DNA of 64,000 nt from Timema cristinae (Eukaryota; Arthropoda; Insecta; Phasmatodea; Timematidae). The notes beneath the pieces are model-generated. The model saw only the letters and a list, made by a program, of their open reading frames with translations, had not been told where the DNA came from and did not search any database. Within the stretch, counting starts at the first letter, position 1, and every line of letters starts with the position of its first letter. The stretch spans positions 120,224,056-120,288,055 of the forward strand of contig JBCFYV010000012.1 of the NCBI GenBank assembly GCA_039000515.1, read 5' to 3'. Made by a program: the position numbers and the translations under genes. Shown here one piece after another: positions 22,801-32,655 of this stretch.

Positions 22801-24053
22801 GCTAAAAAATTAACGTAACATATTTCCTTTATTTTATCCACCATTTAACCTGATCTCTACCAAACTATAAATGTTTTTTTTAATAGCAAATTAAAATAAA
22901 AAGTAATGTAACAATAATTATTTTAGTTCGAGTTGATATAAATCCTAAATATTATATTAAACTCTTGAGTTAAGAAATTTTCAAGGTTACAATACTTTAT
23001 TTATATAGAAAATTAAATATATCCAATTATTTTAGTACTAAATATTTATTAGACTTAATAATTAATAAACTAAAATATTTTTTATAAAAATGAAAACTCT
23101 TTTTAAAAAAAAACAATTAAAAAACTGTTGATTGAGAACGTACAACCGAGAAAAATCAACTCGATGGTTACATGCAACGATGTTTGACTTAAATTTCACC
23201 CTGGAGAAGATATATATAATTAGTTTAATACCGGACAAGCAGGTGGAGGGGTAGGGATTGGAGGGGGTAACTCTTTGTACCTCCAAGATTCCTCCGAATA
23301 TCTACCACAGTCTGAGCCAAGAACCGATTCGTAATAATGGCGTCAGTATAATTAAGTTTATTATTAATGACAACCAGCATTAAAAGTGGTTGGTTTTTGT
23401 ATACTAGTCAAAAGATTATAATCACACCTCTCTCCCTCCTCCCCCCCCCCCCCAGTAAAAACTTCTTTGGACGCCACTTTGTTATTGAACAATTAAATGT
23501 TCATGAAGGAGAACATACGGAGGATCATTTTTATTTTTATTTAAAAAAAAAAACAGCAGCATAACCATGACGAATCTGTCCTCAAAGTTTTCTAAATTCA
23601 TTAGTAACGTACGAGTCGGACAGGTCCAAAGGTTGAAAAGCAGGTCTAAGTAATTTATAAACTCATTAGCCTGCACGTTGTGGGAACTACCCTCCCCCTC
23701 CCCCCCTCCACACCTGCCTCGAGCTGAATCACAATTATACTGATTAAACATGGAACATCTGCGTCTCGTATCCTAGCTGTGTGCGACAGAGCTGTTACTT
23801 GTACAAACTAAATAATGAGTCGTGCTCGCTCATTTGTGTTATTAAAATTATCTCGGTGACCGGTTCTTTTTTTTATAGATATAGAGAATATATGCTAGTC
23901 TTTAATGGGTGAGGTGTTAGGGGTAACCGCCCCTCTTCCCCCAATAGTATAATCAAATGGGACACTCACATTACCGTAAAAAAAAACAGTGAATTTTGTA
24001 TCTAGAATTTATCTATAAATTTGAAAATCCCCGTTTAGAGAAACGCAAAAATT
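22801..24053. other. AT-rich spacer, no gene recognised
   Basis: Contains a C run near 23440-23453 and an A run near 23540. Frames of 65-89 codons across these runs show no domains. Confidence 0.5.
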
Positions 24054-24062
24054 ATTAAGGTA

Positions 24063-24340
24063 TATGACCTGGTGGTCTAGGGGTAAGGTGTCAGACTTCT
24101 GTGCTGGCGGCCGGGGTTCAATCCTCGGTCCCGGCACAGATTTATCTGATTACCAAATCCTTCCTTCACCTCTGACAAGACATCTTGTGAATGTGTGGAA
24201 TGCCAGGCCTCCACCGTGGTTCGGATTCCACGTTAAACTGTAGGTCCTTCATTTCATCTCACAATCACCCTACCATTACACATTAGCGTAAGTGCGTGTA
24301 ACCCGAACGGTTAGTAAGACGCAGTGCTAATAATAATAAT
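24063..24340 (+). mobile_element. tRNA-derived SINE-A, copy 2
   Basis: Plus strand: A box TGGTCTAGGGGTAAGG, B box GGGGTTCAATCCTC, body ATCTGATTACCAAATCCTTC, hairpin with one base change (ACCCGAACGGTT), tail (AAT)n. Flanked by ATTAAGGTA at 24054-24062 and 24341-24349. Confidence 0.93.
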
Positions 24341-24579
24341 ATTAAGGTAGATTTTTACGACATATAATTAATTCTATTTGTGTTATTCATTTGTTAAGAT
24401 ATAATCTTTATTTTATAATTTAAAGTGAAAATGGGTTTGTTTTTCACCTCCCCACTTCCCTAATGCCCCACTCATAATAATTAATAGCTTGCGATGCTGA
24501 TAGTCGTGAATATTTTAGACCTCAAGAGCTGATAAGTTTTGTCTTGTAAGTCTGTTTGTCTGTACTGAGACTTTAATGG

Positions 24580-24900
24580 TTTGACGAATTTGTTCAAGGT
24601 GGAAATTCAGGGGAAGCGAGATAAGGTAGAAAAAATATTATTTTTTTGTAGCCAAAATAAATCAAATATTTATCCATTAGAAACCTAGAGTTTAATTTTC
24701 TTTACATTTTGATATCAACAGTTGTTGAATATCTGTCAAAGGTGTCCCGAATATTAATTAGATCTCTTTCTCTTAATTTAAACAATTTCCCGAATAATAA
24801 ATACTGCTATACTCATGACAGATATTCAACAACTGTTAATATACTACGATACAGGAAGAAATTGCCGTCAAACCAACCAATTTCCTCCTGGCTATGGCGA
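24580..24900. mobile_element. Foldback/MITE-like element family G, copy 1 (right arm short)
   Basis: CAACAGTTGTTGAATATCTG near 24717 is repeated inverted as CAGATATTCAACAACTG near 24820. The left part (TGTTCAAGGTGGAAATTCAG, GAAACCTAGAGTTTAATTTT) parallels the better copy at 31695-32095. The central loop differs. Confidence 0.65.
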
Positions 24901-24916
24901 TTTTTACTATCCAGTA

Positions 24917-25165
24917 ATACCCGCCTCGGTGGCGTAGTTGGCTAACGCGCTTGTCGTGTTGAGCTCGACTGCTGAGGACGGGGAGATCGAGGTTCGAATC
25001 TCGGTCGGGTGAACTGTTTTTTTTTTTCTAAATGGTTTTCCACTCTCCCTCCACGCAAATGCGGGTTCACTTCCTCTAATTCAACCCTCCCAATTCCTAA
25101 TCCATTAGCGTAATTAGTACTTAAAGCGTATAACCCGAACGGGTAGTAAGACGCGGTGCTAAATA
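24917..25165 (+). mobile_element. tRNA-derived SINE-B, copy 1
   Basis: Class-II-like head GGTGGCGTAGTTGGCTAACG, long variable arm, B box GAGGTTCGAATCTCGG, T run, body CCTCCACGCAAATGCGGGTT, and the shared 3' module. The TSD TTTAYTATCCAGTA (24903-24916 and 25166-25179) matches at 13 of 14 bases. Best reference copy of SINE-B. Confidence 0.94.
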
Positions 25166-25179
25166 TTTATTATCCAGTA

Positions 25180-25540
25180 TTGGAAACAACAAAAAAGCAC
25201 AGAAGATCTACAAAGTGAATATTATACACAGAATGTTCAGAAACTCAAAGCCCAAACTGCGCTTATAGCTTGTTTGAACCAAAAGTAATACCAAATCCCT
25301 ATAAACTTACATCCGGAAAACTATGATAATACCATTAAATTGTGTTCAAAGTTTCTGTGTACAGCGCCGGGAGAACAAAGCTTATTTTACATGAACCTAT
25401 AAACTGTGGATATTAACTACAACCATCTAATTATTGCATTGCTTAGTAATGGATGCAGAATTATGACTAGTGAATAAATATTGTACGTGGCTTAATATAC
25501 AGATTGCTTAATACAATCATTCATCAACTTTATACTATAC
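25180..25540. other. No recognisable feature
   Basis: AT-rich, no repeats or frames of note. Confidence 0.5.
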
Positions 25541-25935
25541 TATCAACGTCTTCATCATCATCATCATCATCATCAACAACAACTGTTTCCAACCTGTGCC
25601 CGAGTCAGTTTAGTAAAATACCTCCATCTTCCTCCTGCCTTCCACCATTCTTTCTCTCTTATTTCTTCCATTCTTCTCCTCTCACTTGTACACTCTCTGT
25701 TATCTGCTCCTCCAATCTCTTTCTTGGCCTTCCTTGCTGTATTTTATCTATATATTTCATCTTCATCATTCTCGTCGGCATCCTCTCTTTTCCCATCCTC
25801 ATTACATGTCCATACCATCTCATCCTTGCTTCCTCTACTATCTCATGTACTCCAACATCCTCATTACATGTCCATACCATCTCAGCATTGCTTCCTCTAC
25901 TATCTCATGTACGCCCACTCTTTACCGGGTAGTGT
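25540..25935 (-). pseudogene. LINE ORF2 C-terminal fragment of a second family
   Basis: Minus strand: HEIVEEARMRWYGHVMRMGK, then RMPTRMMKMKYIDKIQQGRP and RKRLEEQI. The WYGHVxRM and (G)RPRKR landmarks are typical of the C-terminal tail of non-LTR reverse transcriptases. A ~57-bp direct duplication (25797-25853 and 25854-25910) repeats the HEIVEEA/WYGHV stretch. After the stop come (GATGAT)n repeats at 25550-25575, a plausible LINE tail. Serine-rich plus frames are shadows. Confidence 0.8.
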
Positions 25936-26700
25936 GTTCCAATAGGATTAATAATAAACTTTAATTTAATTTGCCATCTTTATGAATATTTCATTAAAAT
26001 TTGAATTAGCTTACTATCCAGGACGTCTTACGCCATATCTGCCAGTTCTTAAATCAATTTAAATGAAACTTAGATCTAAAATTCCTCGAGTAAATTTTTT
26101 AAACAAGGACACACAAAAACATTTTTGTGGCACTTGATGATAAATTTTTTCACCGCGCATCGGTGGTCACATTGTCTGAAACTTGATTCACACGTACACT
26201 GAAAATAGAAAGCAGATTCTACTTGAGTGGTGCAACAATTCACTCTCTCTATGTTGTTTACCCATGATGCATTGCAACGCCAACTTAAAACAGCTGATTA
26301 TCAACGTATTTTATTTTCTAGTGGATAAACATATATTTTAGATCATTCTCTGATGGATGTTTATAAATTATAACGTTGTGTCGGGGCTCAATCCAATACA
26401 GAGTTACAAGCTTTACATTGACGGGTTATTTCAAATCTATTCACAACATCTAATGAAGCTGTCTGCTCGCTTCTAGCTCTACAGCGCATGCGCACTGACT
26501 TGAGATGGTTGGTTCTGAAATGTGATTGGCTATCCTGTGTCAAAGACCTCAGGCAAAGCGGAAGAAATAGAGATGAATTGAACTTTAGAAGGACAACTCG
26601 CACCGATGAGGCAGAAATCTTGTGAGTGGTTTATAGCTCGTCACGTGACCACGTTTCTGGTCTGCGTTTTTTTTTTTTTTTTCTGTGAACGTGTGAATAT
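25936..26700. other. No gene recognised
   Basis: Contains ACAGCGCATGCGCACTG at 26481-26497 and a T run at 26668-26682. Frames of 71-88 codons have no recognisable motifs. Confidence 0.45.
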
Positions 26701-27215
26701 ACAGTAAAGCCTCGTTTATATTGTAACACAACATGTTGGCCAACACGATTCCAACAAGTTTTGTTACAATATAAACTCACTCCCAACTTGTTGATGTTGG
26801 GAGAGCTGGTAAGAGCCAACAAGTTGTGTTGGATCATTTGTTGGAGATGATATACGACCAACCCAACATGTTGGCTGAGCTGGGAGGCTCTGCGCATGCG
26901 CTATCGAGTGGAATCAGTCTCTAACCTTGATGATGCACGTGTTTTATTTTCAGAATAGTTTGTTACATGTGTACAAAGCCATCAACTTCACTTTTCAAAT
27001 TGAGGTCATTCATTATTACCATGTAAACACCTTCAATTCGACGTTTAGCAAAAAAAAACCTCGAACCCCGTACCGTTTCTTACCTTTTGGTTTTTTCTGC
27101 AAGAGTACACTTCCTTTCAACACAATAAATGAAGGAATGGCAAGTAATACGTCATTATCCTTGGTTATAAATGTGTAGACTGATTTTATTATTATCATCA
27201 TCATCATCATCATCA

Positions 27216-27275
<60 letters not shown>

Positions 27276-27685
27276 GCACCGCTTCCAACTACCCATTCGA
27301 GCTATACGCACTTACGCTAATGTGTAATAGTAGGGTGATTGTGAGATGAAATGAAGGACCTACAGTTTAACGTGGGATCCGAACCACGGTGGAGGCCTGG
27401 CATTCCCCACATTCACAAGTTGTGATTAATACACGTCTTGTCAGAGATGAAGGAAGGGTTTGGTAATCAGATAAATCTGTGCCGGGACCGAGGATTGAAC
27501 CCCGGACCCCCAGCACAGAAGTCCGACACCTTAACCCAAGACCGCTAGGTCACCTGCTAGACTGATTTTTAAAAAGGCGGAGGACCTAGGATGTTGGTCC
27601 AACAAGTTGGCGACAATAAACCCAGTTCACTTTTCCACATGTCTGGTCTCCTAACATGTTACATAATACACGAGGCTTCACCCAT
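26701..27685 (-). mobile_element. Terminal-inverted-repeat element with PIF-Harbinger-like remnant
   Basis: The left end CAGTAAAGCCTCGTTTATAT and the reverse complement of the right end GTGAAGCCTCGTGTATTATG pair over about 16 bases. Inside are repeated CCAACAAGTTG/CAACATGTTGG words. Minus-strand coding relics at 26940-27150 read PKGKKRYGVRGFF and, one frame away, KRRIEGVYMVIMNDL. This resembles the N-terminal RxYWVRP...RxxxGxY..L..(E/D)L block of PIF-Harbinger transposases, broken by a shift. A SINE-A lies inside. Class is an inference; I see no clean TSD. Confidence 0.6.
27188..27557 (-). mobile_element. tRNA-derived SINE-A, copy 3, with long ATT tail
   Basis: Full-length on the minus strand. 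The tail is about 30 triplets of (ATT)/(ATC). The TSD TAGACTGATTTT is at 27176-27187 and 27558-27569. The body carries an insert reading GTGATTAATACAC between the two CACAAG/TCTTG blocks, as in copy 6 and copy 12. An isoleucine/methionine run frame is the tail. Confidence 0.94.
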
Positions 27686-28200
27686 CAATCTAATGTTGGT
27701 CAGACGGGTTGTATCATATATCTAGCAGGGGCATCTGTCATGCCAGACTGGTTGTATCTTGTACATAGCAGGGGAGTTTAGCCGGCCACCTGCTTGACGC
27801 CCATTAAACAGTTTTAATTAAATATTATCCACGTGACGTGACCTTCCCTGCCTTTCATGGGCCGGACAACACTCCACTGCCGTCCCCTCAACCACATATT
27901 GATGTACCCTTCACACATGTCTTTATCTTCTCTCTCTAACTGAACAGCTCAGTGAATCATTCAAGAGTAAGGTGACGATCAAAATGGAAACTCTTATTTA
28001 AGTCTGGTAACCTGTTTGTTAGGTTGCCATTTTTTCACCTCTTATAATTCATTTATTAATAGGCCCTACTGTCTATGCTAAATGATCAGGAACTACTCTT
28101 TATCTGGGAGGTAATCTTTCGAATTATTGTAACATTGTGGTGTATCCCTTGCTACAGGCCTACAGTAGGCCTACAGTACATTCAAAGAAAGATATGACGT
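27686..28200. other. No gene recognised
   Basis: A short direct repeat (GGTTGTATC...AGCAGGGG) occurs near 27709-27730 and 27749-27776; TACAGTAGGCC is tandemly repeated near 28160. Confidence 0.45.
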
Positions 28201-28204
28201 GAGA

Positions 28205-28502
28205 ACAAATGAAGAGCTACTTGAACGAACCTATAAATAAAGTGTCTTGGTTTGGGCATGTTAAGAGAATGATTTTGGATCGAGTGACGGAGCAAATATA
28301 TGAAGGTAGAGTGTGTGGATCAAAAGGAAGGGGTAGGCCATGTGAGACGTGGCTAAATTTTGTAGAGGAATGTGTGAAAAATAGAAATTTTAAGCGTTTT
28401 AAGAATAAAAGAGCATGTATGACTCGGTGTATGGATGATGTTGAAGCAAAGGGAGTATGTAAGGATAGAGTAGTGAGGAGAAAGTTAGTGAGGATGAATT
28501 AA
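28205..28502 (+). pseudogene. LINE ORF2 C-terminal fragment, same family as 17858-18660
   Basis: Open for 97 codons: KVSWFGHVKRMILDRVTEQI, GRVCGSKGRGRPCETW, a cysteine/lysine-rich end, stop at 28502. The minus-strand relic at 17858 shares GRVCGSKGxGRPCxTW, NKRA, MTxC and RRKLVxM. WFGHVKRM is the LINE landmark. It is 5' truncated, as LINEs often are, and is followed by TATGTATGTATATTAG. No in-frame damage is visible over this short stretch. Confidence 0.85.
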
Positions 28503-28508
28503 GTATGT

Positions 28509-28708
28509 ATGTATATTAGTGTGATAGTGAGTATGAGGGTGATAGTGAGTATGAGGGTGATAGTGAGTATGAGGGTGATAGTGAGTATTATGGTGATAGT
28601 GGGTATGAGGGTGATAGTGAGTATTATGGTGATAGTGGGTATTAGGGTGATAGTGAGTATGAGGGTGATAGTGAGTATTAGGGTGATAGTGAGTATGAGG
28701 GAAACAGT
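28509..28708. repeat. 18-bp tandem array after the LINE tail
   Basis: About 10-11 units of GGTGATAGTGAGTATGAG with variants (AGTATTAT, GTGGGTAT). It begins right after the LINE stop, so it may be an expanded 3' tail. The period is divisible by three, which keeps frames open on both strands; these are not genes. Confidence 0.93.
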
Positions 28709-28711
28709 GAG

Positions 28712-28886
28712 TTGAGGGTGTGGAACCAGTGGAAACAATTAAGCCTAACTAACCAAACCCTGGTGACCGCTGGAGTAATCCCCCTTTCGGGAAAAATACC
28801 CACGGTACCAGCCGGGAATCGGATCCGCGACCCCAAAGTTGGTAACCAGGTGCACTGACCACTACACCACGACACCAGCTGGCCCC
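28712..28886 (-). mobile_element. tRNA-headed SINE or tRNA relic
   Basis: On the minus strand CGTGGTGTAGTGGTCAGTGC (A box) and GCGGATCCGATTCCCGGC (B box) give a tRNA-like head, followed by a short body (GGGTATTTTTCCCGAAAGG). Tail not recognised; one copy here. Confidence 0.65.
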
Positions 28887-29311
28887 CAGTTAGGGAACCA
28901 CTGGTTGTTCTAGTCTAAAACATACATTCAGCCCACAAGGAAGTAACGAAAGATGTAAGAGATGTCATTTACAAAAATAAAATAAAAAGAATGGTAAGGG
29001 TGGAACGTCGAATGACAGACATTCCAAATAAACTCCCCTTCCGGATGGTTTTCATACCACCCCTAACCATTCAAGGGTATCACTATAAAGAGAGAGAGGG
29101 TTGGGGGATGAGAAGGCCAAAACCCACTGTAATCCCCATTCAATGACAATATTTTATTTCTAAAATTTGATTTTGAGTCTATCAGACGCATAATAGAACA
29201 ATCCTCATCACACGAACTAGGTCAACCACGAAACGGCATGTCTTAATACCGCCTGTAAGGGATAAAAAAAAATGATTGAGTGGGGGAGGGAGGAGGGTAG
29301 CGAGGAACCTT
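28887..29311. other. No recognisable feature
   Basis: No repeats or frames of note; purine-rich patches only. Confidence 0.5.
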
Positions 29312-29322
29312 TAATTTCAGTT

Positions 29323-29543
29323 TCCTCGGTCCCGGCAAAGATTTATCTGATTACCAAACCCTTCCTTCACCTCTGACAAGACATCTTGTGAATGCAGGGA
29401 ATGCCAGGCCTCCACCGTGGTTCGGATTCCACGTTAAACTGTAGGTCCTCCATTTCATCTCATAATCACCCTACCATTACACATTAGCGTAAGTGCGTAC
29501 AACCCGAACGGGTAGTAAGACGCGGTGCTAATAATAATAATAA
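29323..29543 (+). mobile_element. tRNA-derived SINE-A, copy 4, 5'-truncated with TSD
   Basis: Starts inside the B-box region (CCTCGGTCCCGGC), so the A box is lost; body and 3' module are intact. TAATTTCAGTT flanks it at 29312-29322 and 29544-29554, so the truncation happened during insertion and not afterwards. Confidence 0.92.
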
Positions 29544-29749
29544 TAATTTCAGTTCTACCCCACACAGATAGTATCTCACCCAGCGGATAGATAGAAGACA
29601 GACTAGAGAGGTAATTCAGGTGAAACACAGCATCGTGGTGCTGTCTGAAGACGCGAGATGAAAATATTTCTCTTCAGTTTTTTAGCAAAAAAAAAAAAAT
29701 CCGCCCATATAAATATAACGAACACACTCGAGATAACCCAAGTTTTAAA

Positions 29750-29985
29750 GTTTCCACCAGAGCTAAGTTTCTCCCGAGGACGTTAACACCAGAAACATTA
29801 TCAAATGAGTTACAATAAAGTAATAACAGAGATTACAGTTCTCTTCTCACACTCGCGTATAGACTACAGCGCTTAGTGGTTGAATGTGGCACTAACGAGA
29901 TATATTAATACTTTATTATTATAATAACATAATTTATAAATACATTCTTTTCCCTCGGGGTTCAAAGAAATGCTACCTTTGCAGG
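29750..29985 (-). repeat. Interspersed repeat family I, copy 1
   Basis: Inverted relative to 61565-61805. Shared words on the minus strand are TTCAACCACTAAGCGCTG, AGTCTATACG, CTGTAATCTCTGTTATT and ATTTGATAATGTTTCTGGTG. About 240 bp; class unknown. Confidence 0.75.
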
Positions 29986-30605
29986 AAAACCTCTGGAAAA
30001 CTCGCCGGGAAATGTTCATATCTACAATACGGATACTCGAGCTATCCGGTGGACGACGCTTAAGGCGGGAGTTTAGGGAACACGAGTTAATGCCCGTATT
30101 TTTCTATTTTTTATATAGCAAAACGTATTTTTTGTCTAATTAAATCAAATACTTCTTGAGGAGTCAAGGAATCAAGGATTCGAGGAAATTAGAATTTGAG
30201 GAATCCCGAATTCGGGTATCCAAACAAACGTCTTTCAGTCATACAAACTTAAAAAAAAAAGATTACGTTTATTTCCAAGGCTATTCATGATTTAATTTAT
30301 TCAGAAGGGCAGTGATTGGGTAAATACTTTGAATAAAATGCACTCACATTGGCAGGAAGAATTGACATAACCCGCCCACTACTGATAAACGAACCTTGAC
30401 CTGCCTCATCACAGGCAGTCTAGTCTCTTACAAACCTAGCACCTTAATACATGCGACCCCCGGTATGAGCTCAATGTCTTACTTTGCTTGAGACATTGTT
30501 TAGTAAATGATTCATAATCTTTTTAGCAAAGTAAGATCTTATTATTTATTTAACTCTACAAAGTTTTGAGGTTTATAGATGGTAAGATTTAAAATTAATG
30601 TTAGA
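29986..30605. other. No gene recognised
   Basis: Has a local run of GGAATC/GGATTC/GAGGAA words near 30160-30215; otherwise AT-rich. Confidence 0.45.
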
Positions 30606-30615
30606 TTTAACAGTT

Positions 30616-30877
<262 letters not shown>

Positions 30878-30949
30878 TTTAACAGTTCTAATTTTTATTT
30901 TGCTGTATTTGGAGTTAAGGGTTACGTCAAAATTATTAATTGTTTGTCA

Positions 30950-31190
30950 CGGTGTCTTACTACCCATTCAGTCATGTGTTCTGAGTTTTTCTCACTCTTT
31001 CCTCAAGGAAACCTCTTCTAAGCTGTCAAGGTCGTAATAAACTGTATTGCCGGTAACGGGCTGGTATAGGTTAGAATCCAGGCTGAGTACACTAGGGCCG
31101 TAGTTTCTCACCATGGTTTTCCACCCCTCTCTCCACGCCACGTCCTCTAAGGACTACTCTCCTCATCCTTACCTTGGCGTTAAACGTACA
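30950..31190. mobile_element. Two SINE fragments
   Basis: 30950-30975 carries the inverse of the shared 3' module (GTGTCTTACTACCCATTC). 31075-31185 carries a plus-strand SINE-C body (CATGGTTTTCCACCCCTC, CTCCACGCC) without head or tail. Confidence 0.6.
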
Positions 31191-31199
31191 GATAATTAA

Positions 31200-31450
31200 A
31201 CCAAAGAAACCGCTTCGGTGGTTGAACGGTCTAAAGCGTCAGTCTCGAAATAGACTGGAATGACAATGATAGGGGAGATCAGGGTTCTAATCCTTGTACC
31301 CTTGGGTTTTTTTCTAAGTGGTTTTGCCACTCTAGATTCACGAAAATGCGAGCACGCTTCCTCTAAATTCAACCTTCCTCCTTCCTAAACACATAAACGT
31401 AACTATTTGGTATGCGTATAACCCGATCGGGTAGTAAGACGTTGTGCTAA
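31200..31450 (+). mobile_element. tRNA-derived SINE-C, copy 3
   Basis: Leu-like head CGGTGGTTGAACGGTCTAAA, variable arm, decayed B box CAGGGTTCTAATCC, body, and 3' module with hairpin loop change (ACCCGATCGGGT). Possible TSD ATTAAACCAAA and ATTAAACAAA at the two sides. Confidence 0.88.
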
Positions 31451-31464
31451 AACAACGATTAAAC

Positions 31465-31688
31465 AAACTCTTGGTTCACACCCAGGTTCAGTCGGTAACG
31501 TGTCTGTCTACTGAACTAAAGGTCCAGGGTACGTATCTCGGCATGGGGGGAAAATGTATCATTCGTGATATTGGGGATTTCCCTTTTCATAATGATGATT
31601 TAACGGTCGGGGTTTGGGTGTTGTGAATGTTCTAGATTTATGTTAGTTTATAAGTCGTGTGCTAATATAATCAGTCTGTTTAGAAAGT
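31465..31688 (+). mobile_element. tRNA-headed SINE of a further family, copy 1
   Basis: Head CCAGGTTCAGTCGGTAACGT with a weak B box (GGGTACGTATCTCGG). It shares the body and 3' end with 42750-42957: GGGTGTTGTGAATGTTCTA, ATGTTAGTTTATA, TATAATCAGT and GTGCACGTTA. Its tail differs from that of SINE-A, B and C. Confidence 0.75.
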
Positions 31689-31694
31689 GCACGT

Positions 31695-32095
31695 TATGCG
31701 GACGAGAGAAAAGGTAAGTGTTTTTTGCAGTTTTTATATAATAACATTTTTTGGTCAAAATACATCAAATATTTCTCCGGTAGAAACAAAGAATTTAATT
31801 TTCTTCACTCGGTGATATCAACAGTTGTTGAATATCTGTCATGAGCATGGTGGCATTAGATGAAAAACTTTTTAAATGAAGAGAAAAATTTGTCATTAAA
31901 TTCCCAGAACACCCTTGATAGATATTCAACAAATATTTATATCACCATATCAAGAAAATTAAACTTTATGTTTCTACTGGTGCAGATTTTGATTTATTTT
32001 GGCAAATAAAACTGCGAAAACACTTACCCCTAATCGCGTCCTCTACACTTCCACCTTAACCAAAATTGAACAAATTCTTGGTTCAAAGAAGCTAT
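31695..32095. mobile_element. Foldback/MITE-like element family G, copy 2
   Basis: Arms of about 160-180 bp are inverted copies: GGTAAGTGTTTTTTGCAG on the left pairs with CTGCGAAAACACTTACC on the right, TAGAAACAAAGAATTTAATT with its inverse, and GTTGAATATCTGTCATG with TTGATAGATATTCAAC. Loop near 31860-31910. No coding capacity. Confidence 0.8.
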
Positions 32096-32111
32096 TGAAG
32101 AGCAGAGATGG

Positions 32112-32655
32112 TCAAACAGTCGATCGTTAGCGCCTATTTGGTCGATCGTTACCGCCTGTTTGGTCGATCATTACCGCCTGTTTGGTCGATCGCTAGCGCC
32201 TGTTTGGTCGATCGTTACCGCCTGTTTGGTCGATCATTACCGCCTGTTTGGTTGATCGTTAGCGCCTATTTGGTCGATCGTTACCGCCTGTTTGGTCGAT
32301 CATTACCGCCTGTTTGGTCGATCGTTACCGCCTGTTTGGTCGATCATTACCGCCTGTTTGGTTGATCGTTAGCGCCTATTTGGTCGATCGCTAGCGCCTA
32401 TTTGGTCGATCGTTACCGCCTGTTTGGTCGATCATTACCGCCTGTTTGGTCGATCGCTAGCACCTGTTTGGCTGATCGTTACCGCCTGTTTGGTCGATCG
32501 TTAGCGCCTATTTGGTCGATCGCTAGCGCCTGTTTGGCTGATCGCTAGCGCCTGTTTGGTCGATCATTACCGCCTGTTTGGTCGATCGCTAGCACCTGTT
32601 TGGCTGATCGCTAGCGCCTGTTTGGTCGATTGTTACCACCTGTTTGGTCGATCAC
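32112..32655. repeat. 22-bp tandem array, about 25 units
   Basis: Units of TCGTTACCGCCTGTTTGGTC plus GA, with variants TTAGCGCCTA, CTAGCGCCTG, CATTACC and GGCTGATC. CGATCG and GCTAGC palindromes recur. Blocks of variants repeat in order, so units were copied in groups. A frame of 85 codons inside is not a gene. Confidence 0.95.

Noticed and set aside
25504..25964. Serine-rich plus-strand frames up to 142 codons
   Set aside because: They are the antisense of the LINE tail and its (GATGAT)n repeat; the minus strand has the recognisable WYGHVMRM motif.
27016..27288. 90-codon frame beginning with a long isoleucine/methionine run
   Set aside because: The run is the ATT/ATC tail of SINE-A; only its last part overlaps a Harbinger-like relic, noted separately.
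28499..28738. Frames with LTITLI and VIVSMR repeats
   Set aside because: Both are readings of the 18-bp tandem array on opposite strands.
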